Shown in pieces: positions 7,420 through 15,755 of a DNA stretch of 64,000 nucleotides. Source of the DNA: CAYPLH01 sp964411505 (lineage in GTDB: Bacteria > Bacillota > Clostridia > CAYPLH01 > DUMO01). The stretch covers positions 8,586 to 72,585 of the forward strand of contig CAYPLH010000015.1 in the NCBI GenBank assembly GCA_964411505.1. Direction: 5' to 3'. Position 1 is the stretch's first letter; each line of letters begins with the position of its first letter. The notes under the pieces were generated by a model that saw nothing but the letters and a program-made list of their open reading frames with translations, had not been told where the DNA came from and searched no databases. The position numbers and the translations under genes are program-made.

Positions 7420-7799
7420 TTCATCTCCAACTCGTTAACAATTATTCCCATCAAACTATGGTGTAATCATAATTAATTTCCTTTATTCTGTCAATATGTT
7501 TTTTTATTTCTTTTTATTTTACAATTTGCCTTTTTTGTCGTTCTTAACTTTTTTCTTGTTAATTGGAATATTCATCTGGACGCCTCCGCTATCTGTGATA
7601 GCCATTAAACCTCCTGAAACAGCTGCAGCCAGTCTCGTTGAGGGTTTGCAGAAATCCACTATAATTTCCTTAACATATAAAAAGGATTAATTATCTGATT
7701 TTTAAAATTCCAATAACAATCCTTTTTATTTTGAGCCCTTCTGATTCTATCTGTCTTGCATTCGTGAAAAATAACCAACGTAAACTTGATATACCTCTC

Positions 7800-9161
7800 T
7801 TAGTAGAGTTTTTTTACTACAACCTCATTAGCAAGCATATTCCAAATTCCTGGATCCTCCATGCCAAGGCGCCACAAGGCTACACCACTTATGCCCAGTC
7901 TCCATGCCAGATCTATTTTAGCTCTGAGACTTCTTGTATCTTCAAACCAAACCTCATGACGGTTTCCCTGTGCATCGGTATATGAGAACATTGGTGTCTG
8001 GGTTTCTTCATCAAATATAATTTCACTGTTGTAATTCGCAGCTCTGTTCACAGCCATTTCATATGTCACATAGGTATTTCTTCCTGTATCAAGATTAAAA
8101 TCAAAACCAAATACAGATACTGCCGCAACAATCTTCCATGCAGGCATTTTGGTCATAGTATAGCGTACAACTCTATCCATCCAGCCTATTGTAACAGGTG
8201 GTCCAGGAGGGCTCCCAGGCCAGCCAAATTCATTATAAAGCATCACTACAAACTGATCTACAGCCTGCCCTATCACAGAATAATCAAAAGGATCTGAAAA
8301 CGGATTAAATGGCTCATCACTTATTCTTGACGGTACTGATGCAGAAAAATAATATCCTCTGCTTCTAAGAACCCTTGAAATCTCCATAAAGAGAGCGGAA
8401 AGGTTCTGGCTGTCTTCAACATGAACATCTTCGATATCTATGTTTACCCCATCAAAATTATATTGCTCAATTAAGCGAACAAGGCTAAATGCAAAAGCAG
8501 TTCTGTTCTGTGGAACTCGTACCAATTCTCTCACAATATCCTTTGCAAGGGCAACACCACCAGGTCTGTATAGTAAATTATGAACTACAGGCATTATTTT
8601 AATGTTATTACGATGAGCAATTGCAACAAGCGTTCTTACTTCCTGATCAGTAAACTGCCCAAACTTTTCAACAGTTGTCGGATTGGACTGGCTTATTCTC
8701 CACATAAAAATCGGCAGCTGTGAAATTTGAGCGGTATTATTAACAAAAGAATTAAAGGATGAAGGCAGTGTAGGTCCTTCCTCTAATGTATAAAACCCTA
8801 CATTTACAATAATAGGTTTTTCTCCTCCATATACTCTCCTATTAACAGTGGTTGCAGAAATCCATCCATCACTCTCATCAAAAAGAACAACTCTATACCA
8901 TCCCTGTGTATCTCCTATAACTGGAAGCCGTGCTCCTCTTACCATTACCGCCTTTACAGGATAATTAACACCTGCACCCGTACGAACGTTTGCTCTGTCT
9001 ACGTTAACTACAACTTCGGTATATAAAGGAATAATGATACGTTGACCTGCAGTAAGTGAAGTTGAGGTCAGGTTATTTAAAGCCATTATACTTTCAATTG
9101 TGGTGTTAAACCTTCGGGCCAACAAAAACAGCGTGTCCCCCGGCATTACAGTATATATCAT
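7800..9161 (-). CDS. LysM / SH3b / glycoside hydrolase 18 spore-type cell-wall hydrolase
   Basis: ATG 9161 follows GGAGTG and starts MIYTVMPGDTLF. Residues 2-46 are a LysM peptidoglycan-binding repeat. Residues 50-112 form a bacterial SH3 domain (NVRTGAGVNYPVK, GWYRV, DGWI). Residues 115-450 are a GH18 barrel with the catalytic DGVNIDIE motif, the acid being Glu244. This matches the SleL/YaaH type of N-acetylglucosaminidase that degrades spore cortex during germination, with an added SH3 domain. No classical signal peptide is present, as usual for proteins made in the mother cell. It is probably a single-gene transcription unit. Confidence 0.85.
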   Translation of the reverse strand: MIYTVMPGDTLFLLARRFNTTIESIMALNNLTSTSLTAGQRIIIPLYTEVVVNVDRANVRTGAGVNYPVKAVMVRGARLPVIGDTQGWYRVVLFDESDGWISATTVNRRVYGGEKPIIVNVGFYTLEEGPTLPSSFNSFVNNTAQISQLPIFMWRISQSNPTTVEKFGQFTDQEVRTLVAIAHRNNIKIMPVVHNLLYRPGGVALAKDIVRELVRVPQNRTAFAFSLVRLIEQYNFDGVNIDIEDVHVEDSQNLSALFMEISRVLRSRGYYFSASVPSRISDEPFNPFSDPFDYSVIGQAVDQFVVMLYNEFGWPGSPPGPPVTIGWMDRVVRYTMTKMPAWKIVAAVSVFGFDFNLDTGRNTYVTYEMAVNRAANYNSEIIFDEETQTPMFSYTDAQGNRHEVWFEDTRSLRAKIDLAWRLGISGVALWRLGMEDPGIWNMLANEVVVKKLY

Positions 9162-9484
9162 AATTATCACACTCCAAATTCGAATTATACAATACAGTAT
9201 ATTCAAAAACGCACTAAAAGTGATTTACATAAGTTATATAAGCCGTCTTTAATTCTTACAGTAAAAACGTAGTAGTAGTACTGCAACTGCAATTAGAACT
9301 TTATCCATTTAAGATTAATGCGTTAAAGTGTATTGATTAAATGGCGCATAAATGCTGATATTTTTATGAAACTGCCATTGTACAGTAGCGGCTTGCGAAA
9401 AATAAATTATTAATCAGGAACAAAAATAGCAGATTTTTATATATTGGTATTAGTGCAAAGCGGATTTTAAAAGGAGTGTTTATA
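9162..9484. other. Intergenic region, divergent starts
   Basis: This 323-base AT-rich gap separates the GH18 gene (minus) from the small membrane protein gene (plus). Both starts face away from it, so it must carry both promoters. I see no clear sigma-A hexamer pair, which would be consistent with sporulation sigma factors. No repeat or RNA is recognised. Confidence 0.4.
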
Positions 9485-9775
9485 TTGAATAACAGAGTTC
9501 CTGGAATTGCATACATAAGAAATTCTATGTATAATCGTCCCGATATAAATGAGATTGGCACGATTATACCTGAACATGAAAAAAACGATATTACAGGAGT
9601 TGAAGCTGCAACACCATCTATACCGATAACAGAACGTAAAGTTACCGAACAATCACCGCCTTTCAAAACTTTAGATAGAGGTCTACCTTCTTGTAACATC
9701 TTACCAAATAATGCAATAATGATTATAGTTGCTGCAGTTGTTGTATTATTTTTATTTAAGGATAATTGCTATTAA
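9485..9775 (+). CDS. Small protein with C-terminal membrane anchor
   Basis: TTG 9485 lies 8 bases after AAAGGAG and opens LNNRVPGIAYIRNSMYNRPD. The 96 residues have a Pro/Thr-rich polar body and one C-terminal transmembrane helix (AIMIIVAAVVVLFLF) ending KDNCY. The family is not recognised. A tail-anchored small protein divergent from a spore hydrolase gene could be a spore-membrane protein, but that is a guess. A perfect terminator follows two bases after the stop. Confidence 0.6.
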   Translation: MNNRVPGIAYIRNSMYNRPDINEIGTIIPEHEKNDITGVEAATPSIPITERKVTEQSPPFKTLDRGLPSCNILPNNAIMIIVAAVVVLFLFKDNCY

Positions 9776-9776
9776 T

Positions 9777-9803
9777 AAAAAGGTGGCTACGCCACCTTTT
9801 TTT
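9777..9803 (+). terminator. Rho-independent terminator
   Basis: AAAAAGGTGGC, loop TAC, GCCACCTTTTTTT: a perfect stem with a seven-T tail. It is the first part of a longer repeated element that extends to about 9846 and recurs at 24285 and 59678. Confidence 0.9.
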
Positions 9804-9846
9804 GTTAGGAAACCTTATGCCACTCTTCGACGGACACTCCGCCTAG
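9777..9846. repeat. Terminator-linked intergenic repeat, copy 1
   Basis: After the terminator comes TTAGGAAACCTTATG and then TTCGACGGACACTCCGCC. This matches the sequence TAGGGAACCTTATGGTTCCC followed by GACGGATGCTCCGCATCC at 24314-24355 and a similar block at 59707-59752. This copy is the most diverged and its second hairpin is weak. Confidence 0.75.
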
Positions 9847-9869
9847 AGCACCATTTAATTTACAACCAA

Positions 9870-10910
9870 TTACAAAAAGACTTCCTTGCCTTGCTTAGCT
9901 GAGTCATAAATACCATTAAGGATTTTCTGGATTTGTAAACCATCCCATGCTGTTGCTATAGGCTGTCTGCCGTCCTTTATACAATCAAGGAATTCCCTTA
10001 TTTCATTTGAAAAGTTGTCTTCCTTTTCATATACTGGAGTCGAATCAACCAGATAATTTGCCTGTTCACCATAAATGGTGAAGGGTTTAAAATCTGCTCC
10101 AGCCTTTGTTCCATGAATACTACTGTATATTCCGGTCTGTTTTCCGTTTAGTGCCCAACTAGCTTCAAAATTCATTGAGGCACCATTCTCAAAACGTATT
10201 AGACCATTTGCAGAATCTTCTGTTCCAAATACAGTATCATTATCAAAAGCTCTCCATCGGTTTACTCCCTTTGTTTTATAATCACCAATTTCACTATATA
10301 CGCATGCGCTTACAGACACAGGCTTAGGCTTACCCATATAGTACCAAGTCATATCAATTACATGAACACCAATATCAATTACTGGTCCGCCTCCCGATTT
10401 ATTAGGATTTGTGAACCATCCGATGGGGGTACCTCTTCTTCTTATGTATCCACACTTTGCATAATATATATCTCCAAAAATACCAGCGTCACTGTATGCT
10501 TTAATGATCTTACTTTCAGCAGAGAATCTTTGAGGTAGACCAAGCATAAAAATTACATTGTTTTCCTCTACTACCTTCATCATTTTTTCTGCCAGTTCTG
10601 GGCTTGTGCTCATTGGTTTTTCACAAAGTATGTGTTTGCCTGCTTTTGCAGCTGCTATAGTAATTGGTGCATGCGTATCGTTCCATGTGCAAATATCAAC
10701 TGCATCAATGTCTTTCATATTCACAAGATCATTGTAATCAGTAAAAACATATTTTGCATTTACTTTATCAGCTACTTCCTTTGCCCGCTGCTCATTTCTA
10801 TCACAAATTGCAACTACCTGAGCATCTTTATGCTTTGCAAAAGCTGGTAGATGTGAAGTTTGAGCTATATTGCCTGTTCCGACAATTCCTATTCTTACTT
10901 TATCGCTCAT
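9870..10910 (-). CDS. Gfo/Idh/MocA family NAD(P)-dependent oxidoreductase
   Basis: ATG 10910 (MSDKVRIGIVGTGNIAQ) is chosen over an upstream ATG because GGAGGAG lies just before it. The 346 residues have an N-terminal Rossmann fold with GIVGTGNIA, the EKPMS motif typical of the family (CEKPMSTSPE) and a C-terminal alpha/beta domain with GGGPVIDIGVHVIDM, whose His is the likely catalytic residue. Such enzymes oxidise or reduce sugars, inositols and sugar acids. The substrate cannot be told from sequence. It stands alone, convergent with the terminator element of the preceding gene. Confidence 0.85.
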   Translation of the reverse strand: MSDKVRIGIVGTGNIAQTSHLPAFAKHKDAQVVAICDRNEQRAKEVADKVNAKYVFTDYNDLVNMKDIDAVDICTWNDTHAPITIAAAKAGKHILCEKPMSTSPELAEKMMKVVEENNVIFMLGLPQRFSAESKIIKAYSDAGIFGDIYYAKCGYIRRRGTPIGWFTNPNKSGGGPVIDIGVHVIDMTWYYMGKPKPVSVSACVYSEIGDYKTKGVNRWRAFDNDTVFGTEDSANGLIRFENGASMNFEASWALNGKQTGIYSSIHGTKAGADFKPFTIYGEQANYLVDSTPVYEKEDNFSNEIREFLDCIKDGRQPIATAWDGLQIQKILNGIYDSAKQGKEVFL

Positions 10911-11026
10911 AGTAATCTCCTCCATTTAATCAAAAGTATAATTTTAGTTTAACATAAATAGCTAATATTATAAATGTTTAATATGACATAAAGCATTAAT
11001 AAGTTAGTACCTAGTCAGAATAATGA

Positions 11027-12289
11027 CTAATCAACCCTGCTAAAACCCTTAAAACGTGATACTAGATTGCGTATTATACCAAGATTTTCAAAATAACTGA
11101 TGTTATAGGTTACTTCTGTTTCTCTTGGAACGCTGACAATGCCCAAGTCATTTATTCCGACAGGAAAAAACTTGTACTCATAAGTCTTTGCCATGCCATC
11201 CCATCCTTTTACATTAATCCATATGTAATTAGGGTAGTCTTTCAAAGCCTCCTTTATGCCCTCATTGGTCTGAATGTCGTTTCCATTGATATTAAGGATT
11301 ATATCGCCGCGTTGTATACCAATTCTAGCCGCATTTGAATTCGGCAAAACTTCAAGTACCCTAAGACCTCTGTTAACCGGCTCATATAATGGTCTGCCAC
11401 GTCTTTCCACACGCTTCCCGTATAGTATAATTGCTTCATGTACCAAAACCGCATAAATAACCCCAATAATCTTAAATGCAAAGGTTCTCTCTGATATTAA
11501 AGCTATAACCAACATAGTTATGCTAAAAGCAAGAATTAAAAATGCATTGGTATGGCTTACCTTTTTAGGATGCCTTGTAATTGCAACTTCTGAATAGCTA
11601 ATTATGGCTAAAAGACTTGCCAGTCCAACCGCCGGCAACGCCTGCTTCAATATGCCTGCGCTAAAAAGAGGCCACCATGCGGCTGTTATTGCCTGGGGAA
11701 ACCCAAGTCCCTGTCCCTCATCAAGAAATGTCAGCAAGATCAGAGGCACCGGCCAAAAATGCTGTGTCATAAAGGCTCCGGTAATGCCTCCATTATGTTT
11801 TATTATAATTGGAATATTTTCTTTTCCTGCATTGATTAAGATCAAGATGCCTTCCACCAGATGCAAAATAGCTATTAGCATTAAAATAGATGTTATATTT
11901 ACATCAGGCTTTTTAAATATCATGCTGACAGTGGCTAAAATGCCGCCTGCATAAGAAAAGCAAACATACCTTAAGTTAATGAAAAGCAGTGCACCCATAA
12001 TAATAAAAAGATAGTAAAAAGTTTCATAGTTTATTGTAATACCCGTAAATACAACAATAAGACTGACTATAAATCCAGCTATAAGCCCTGAAAAAATTAC
12101 TTCTTCAATCATTTGCCGAAGAGTCTTTGATGGATAGCTTGATGTTTCACGGTAAAACTCAATGTATTTTTCATATTGTTTTTTTATAAACACTACAACT
12201 ACTATATAAATGATTAAGAAAACATAATTGAATAAAATTGAGTTTAGCATTGCACCTGCAACTTCCGACAAAATCCTCGCTATTGGCAA
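11027..12289 (-). CDS. Polytopic membrane protein with PDZ domain (MinJ-like)
   Basis: TTG 12289 has GGGGAG 10 bases upstream. The 420 residues contain about eight to ten hydrophobic segments (residues 15-300), followed by a PDZ domain (RGLRVLEVLPNSNAARIGI, then GDIILNINGNDI) and a short soluble tail. The same order of membrane bundle then PDZ is seen in MinJ, which links DivIVA to MinD and places the division septum in Bacillus. There is no protease motif, so it is not a site-2 or HtrA protease. The MinJ assignment is by architecture only. Confidence 0.65.
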   Translation of the reverse strand: MPIARILSEVAGAMLNSILFNYVFLIIYIVVVVFIKKQYEKYIEFYRETSSYPSKTLRQMIEEVIFSGLIAGFIVSLIVVFTGITINYETFYYLFIIMGALLFINLRYVCFSYAGGILATVSMIFKKPDVNITSILMLIAILHLVEGILILINAGKENIPIIIKHNGGITGAFMTQHFWPVPLILLTFLDEGQGLGFPQAITAAWWPLFSAGILKQALPAVGLASLLAIISYSEVAITRHPKKVSHTNAFLILAFSITMLVIALISERTFAFKIIGVIYAVLVHEAIILYGKRVERRGRPLYEPVNRGLRVLEVLPNSNAARIGIQRGDIILNINGNDIQTNEGIKEALKDYPNYIWINVKGWDGMAKTYEYKFFPVGINDLGIVSVPRETEVTYNISYFENLGIIRNLVSRFKGFSRVD

Positions 12290-12390
12290 ACAAGTTCAAC
12301 TCCCCGCTCATAATAAGTAAAACTATACTACAATAGTGAGAATTATTCAATTAGAAAGTTGAGCGGTTTGTGAGGTGTTATGCTATTGAC

Positions 12391-12793
12391 TTAAATAATA
12401 TTGTTCTTCTCTAAATAATTTTCCACAATACCTAAGAACCTCTTTGCATTTTCTAATTGTTCCTGAGCATCATCTTTTGCTGCAACGTAAAAATCATCAT
12501 AATCACTTTTTTCTCGTATTCGGTATGCTGAAGTAATCATATTATAAGTTTCTTTTTTCGAACTTACCTGAATGAATATAATATTGATTAAAATAAGCAA
12601 TTACCCCAGAATGCTTTTTAGAGTCAAACTCATCAAGTGCATTTACTGACCTTATAGAATGAAATATTGCGTAATAAGACCTGTTAATTGATGCCTTGAT
12701 AAAGCCATTATCAAGATTTACAGTCGCTGCTTCTAAATCTTCTTTGGCTTTTTCAAACCTATATTGTGAAAGAGTTTTTATTTTACTATCCAT
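12391..12793 (-). pseudogene. HEPN-domain protein, frameshifted
   Basis: ATG 12793 opens MDSKIKTLSQYRFEKAKEDL, then INRSYYAIFHSIRSV, the HEPN helix pair with the R..YYAIFH motif of RNase-type HEPN toxins. The frame ends early at 12542 after HSGKFEKRNL. Removing one A from a run of six (12553-12558) joins it to KETYNMITSAYRIREKSDYDDFYVAAKDDAQEQLENAKRF... to 12391, the expected HEPN C-terminus. It overlaps the upstream MNT gene by 8 bases. Either the pair is dead or the frameshift is a sequencing or slippage effect. Confidence 0.75.
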
Positions 12794-13136
12794 AAAGCAC
12801 AACTCCCTCGTTAACTACATTTTTGTAAAAAGGAACAACATTAGCCCAATCATTAAATTTTCTATAGCTCATATCTATTACAGATATAACCTTCATGTAT
12901 TTATATCCTATGTCACTGACAACATCATTCAGTCTTTTATCATAACTCTTAAGGTTTTCATCATTCATATCAATAAGAAGCATTATGTCTATATCCGACT
13001 CTTCATCCTGTTCATCTTTGGCATATGAACCATATAAAAGTATTTCTTTTAGTTTACTACCATATATTTCTTTCATTTTAGCGATAACTTCACTTAATAT
13101 AATTTTTGTTATATCAGTTTCATTATTTCCAGCCAC
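12786..13136 (-). CDS. mntA: MNT-type minimal nucleotidyltransferase antitoxin
   Basis: GTG 13136 lies 8 bases after AAGGAG and is preferred over the GTG at 13145. The 116 residues carry the nucleotidyltransferase signature GSYAKDEQDEESDIDIMLLI with both metal-binding Asp residues. MntA proteins neutralise HEPN RNase toxins by AMPylating a Tyr beside the RNase motif. The partner HEPN gene follows with an 8-base overlap but is frameshifted. An AT-rich gap of nearly 1 kb lies upstream. Confidence 0.85.
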   Translation of the reverse strand: MAGNNETDITKIILSEVIAKMKEIYGSKLKEILLYGSYAKDEQDEESDIDIMLLIDMNDENLKSYDKRLNDVVSDIGYKYMKVISVIDMSYRKFNDWANVVPFYKNVVNEGVVLYG

Positions 13137-13448
13137 TAAAATCACTCCTTGTTTGTTATGAATCAGAATGCAATCTTAACGCTTTTTAATACTAATCGTA
13201 GTTTCTTCAAGTGTACCCTTATTTAAGAACACTCCTGTTCCCACTTGTTTGCTGGGTTTGAATTCATTTTTTATTATCTTTATTATAACACATACCTACT
13301 TTCAAAGAAACTTTACACCTAAATTATATCATGAATTCCAAAGAAATTGAATGATATAAAAGATTTTTATAGGCCTTGTGGAAAAAGCTATAAGGTTAAG
13401 CGATAGGTAGTCGGGGAGTTGGAAGGCTATAAGTTAGGTAGTTGGTTG

Positions 13449-13503
13449 GGTAGGTAGGTAGGTAGGTAGGTAGGTAGGTAGGTAGGTAGGTAGGTAGGTA
13501 GGT
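13449..13503. repeat. GGTA tetranucleotide microsatellite
   Basis: The unit GGTA is repeated about 13.75 times with no interruption over 55 bases. It is not inside any gene I can support. A minus-strand frame crossing it encodes Leu-Pro-Thr-Tyr repeats but has no ribosome binding site. Such tracts change length by slippage. Confidence 0.95.
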
Positions 13504-13899
13504 GGAAGGTTGGTTAGTTTGGAAAGTTCGGATAGGCTGCTGTTGTTTGGCAGCCTTATTAAAACTTGCACATAATATGTGATATTTTCCTCTTTCACTT
13601 TTCCTTCAGACCCTTCTGCATAAATATATTTCATTATACAGAAGAGATTGTACTTTTGACAGATTTTTGCCCTTGCTAAGAAGAATTATGTTACCTGCAG
13701 TACTGGGCAGTTACTGCAGTGATGATATCAATTAGAATTTCCAATAGATTTGCTACGATTTGACATTTTTTGGGTTAAAACCTGTCAAATCTTATTTGTC
13801 GTTTTCTGTTAACTCTATTTTATCATCTACAAATGGTTCAATTATACTAAAGTTGAACGTGGTTTTAGTTCTCTAATCAGATTTCTACCATGTATCTTA

Positions 13900-13930
13900 T
13901 AACTACCTAGAAGTGAACTATCTTGCATAC
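13900..13930. repeat. 31-bp direct repeat, copy 1
   Basis: TAACTACCTAGAAGTGAACT and the following 11 bases match 18901-18931 at 26 of 31 positions, in the same orientation. All five differences are transitions. The two copies bracket the nucleotidyltransferase-to-NusG segment. Confidence 0.7.
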
Positions 13931-14104
13931 AAAATTATCGTTACTTTGATATAATTTCCAAGGTAGCATTAGTCCGTCTTATATCATCTAGAAATGTCAA
14001 TTCAAGTACGTCTGTTATGCTTAATAATCTGCCTTATAATGCTTTTACTTCCTTTTAGTGGGGATGAAGTAATAATTGTCTTATTTCCAATTATAAACTC
14101 TCTT

Positions 14105-15295
14105 TCACAATAAATCCGGAATTTCAAGTATTCCGCAATCCCAACATGAGGTCTGCCAACAAATTTTGTGTTTTGCCCCAATAACATGTGTAATTTCATG
14201 TTCGTAGATATATTCCTGCAATAGTAAATTAAATCCGAGCTTTATTGGTGCTTTTGCAATATCAATTGATAACTCTGAAAATGGAATTTTCACCTCTATT
14301 ATTCCACCTTGATGGATTCTATGAATATTCCCATCTGCGATTTGCTTCTGGTTAAAACAAACAACTAACTTACTATTTTTATGCTCTATCATAAATCTTC
14401 TCCAGACGCTACTACTTTCAGTATCTTTTTCAAGGAAAGAAATTGTTATAAAAAACTTATCTAATAAACCCAGTACTTCAGAATCCAGATAAATATGAAA
14501 ATGCAAGTTGTTACCTTTATATGAAGGAAAAAACATTATGCTATATTTATACTTGTCATCATTAAAACTATAGTACTTATCAAGATTTGCTACATCCAGC
14601 TCTGAAATTCCTCTTAACTTTATAGGATTACAATAATGTGTATTATCATTGCTATAACACCTTTTTTTTAGTAATCTATTTATTTCAGTTTTTCTTAAAT
14701 CATTGTTAAAAAGTCTATCAAAAAAACTGCTTTCCCATTCAAAGATATAATTTGTCTCACATCGTTCTATTTTGTAAGTAGCTTGCTTGTGGCTGAATAG
14801 CTCAATTACATCTTTGGGAATAACATCATTGTATAATAAATTTAAGTAGTTAATAATATCTCGGACTTGATGCAACATTTCATACTTATTAGCGAGGGAT
14901 TGCAGTTTTACCCAGTTTATTTCTTTGCTGTATTCTTTTACAAACACAAAAATATCTACATAATCCTTAATTCTCATTATCCCGGTATACCTGGATACGC
15001 CTGAATATGCATTCTCAAATAAGATTAAGAGCGTGTGATGAAAGTCCATAGTTTTTATTGACATACCTGATATGTCAACTTCTTGAGTTTCATTCATTAA
15101 GCATTCTATATGTTCTGCCTTTTTTATTGTACTATGAATATATCTTCCTAATTCAGTGCTTATCACAAGGTCATCACTAAACTTTTTTACATATTCAATA
15201 TCTGCATCAGATTTGTTCAGCTCTAATCCACCTGGTTGAAGTACCTTTCTAGCTATATTAATAAGTACTTCTTGCTCATTTGATATTTTATTCAT
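14105..15295 (-). CDS. Nucleotidyltransferase-family-5-like protein
   Basis: ATG 15295 follows GAGGAG by 9 bases and lies 4 bases after the stop of the ABC fragment, so the two were co-transcribed. In the 396 residues, the stretch RIKDYVDIFVFVKEYSKEINW followed by LANKYEMLHQVRDIINYLNLL resembles the helical C-terminal part of NTP_transf_5 proteins. These occur in RiPP and polysaccharide clusters, but the N-terminal GSxxxDxD catalytic motif is not evident. The second half is a beta-rich domain (LHFHIYLDSEV, SSVWRRFMIEHKNSKLVV) like a DOMON/CBM9 fold. Function unknown; the family call is tentative. Confidence 0.45.
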   Translation of the reverse strand: MNKISNEQEVLINIARKVLQPGGLELNKSDADIEYVKKFSDDLVISTELGRYIHSTIKKAEHIECLMNETQEVDISGMSIKTMDFHHTLLILFENAYSGVSRYTGIMRIKDYVDIFVFVKEYSKEINWVKLQSLANKYEMLHQVRDIINYLNLLYNDVIPKDVIELFSHKQATYKIERCETNYIFEWESSFFDRLFNNDLRKTEINRLLKKRCYSNDNTHYCNPIKLRGISELDVANLDKYYSFNDDKYKYSIMFFPSYKGNNLHFHIYLDSEVLGLLDKFFITISFLEKDTESSSVWRRFMIEHKNSKLVVCFNQKQIADGNIHRIHQGGIIEVKIPFSELSIDIAKAPIKLGFNLLLQEYIYEHEITHVIGAKHKICWQTSCWDCGILEIPDLL

Positions 15296-15299
15296 GTTC

Positions 15300-15755
15300 T
15301 TATTCTCCTCGTGAATATACTACTGACTCACTCATACTATTATTTTCGTATATTCTTTTCACTATCTCCTCTATATTGGGTTCTTTGAGTGTAAGGTCGG
15401 TAATGTCGTAGCTTCTTGTAATCAAGGTTATTGCTTCTGCTACACTAATTTCTTTTTTATCAAATAGTATCCGCTTTTTCGGTCCTTCTTCCTTGATAAT
15501 CTTGAACCTATTCTCCACAATATTAGTATTTTCATTTGCCAATTCAATAGTAAGCATATATCCACCGCTATATTTTTCTTTGAAGCTTGCTAATGAGCCG
15601 TCATATATGATTCGACCGCGATCAATCATTATAAGCCGGTCACAGATTTGCTCAATATCGTCCATATCATGGGTAGTTAAAATAACGGTAGTCTTTTTTT
15701 CCTTGTTAACCTCCCGTATAAATTGCCTGATACGGCTTTTGGCAACTACAGTCAA
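15300..15755 (-). pseudogene. ABC transporter ATPase, C-terminal fragment
   Basis: The fragment begins inside the nucleotide-binding domain: KTTVILTTHDMDDIEQICDRLIMIDRGRIIYDG is the switch-His (H-loop) region, followed by the C-terminal extension of ABC-2 exporter ATPases. Walker A, signature and Walker B are all missing, so it cannot bind ATP. Its 5' end merges out of frame into the 3' end of the LD-carboxypeptidase gene near 15706-15750, a deletion junction. No permease partner remains. Confidence 0.8.

Larger units (their letters stand above)
7039..7799. other. 760-base non-coding stretch
   Basis: I see no convincing gene on either strand. A 64-codon AT-rich frame at 7496-7690 has no ribosome binding site and is probably fortuitous. 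The stretch holds a 12-bp stem (7281-7314) and a 14-bp palindrome (7406-7419), described separately, and is otherwise AT-rich filler at the edge of the toxin island. Confidence 0.5.
13146..14104. other. 960-base non-coding stretch with microsatellite and inverted repeats
   Basis: No gene is supported. It contains a GGTA microsatellite (13449-13503), an 8-bp inverted repeat CTGCAGTA/TACTGCAG (13695-13719), a 9-bp one GATTTGACA/TGTCAAATC (13757-13791) and one copy of a 31-bp repeat (13900-13930). Remaining minus-strand frames are short and lack ribosome binding sites. Confidence 0.5.

Noticed and set aside
7496..7690. 64-residue plus-strand protein
   Set aside because: Low-complexity Phe/Leu-rich frame from AT-rich DNA with no ribosome binding site, beside no related gene.
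13449..13503. CRISPR array
   Set aside because: The units are 4 bases with no spacers; no direct repeats of CRISPR size or cas genes exist anywhere in the window.
13434..13634. 66-residue protein ending in Leu-Pro-Thr-Tyr repeats
   Set aside because: The repeat is only translation of the GGTA microsatellite; no ribosome binding site or conserved domain.
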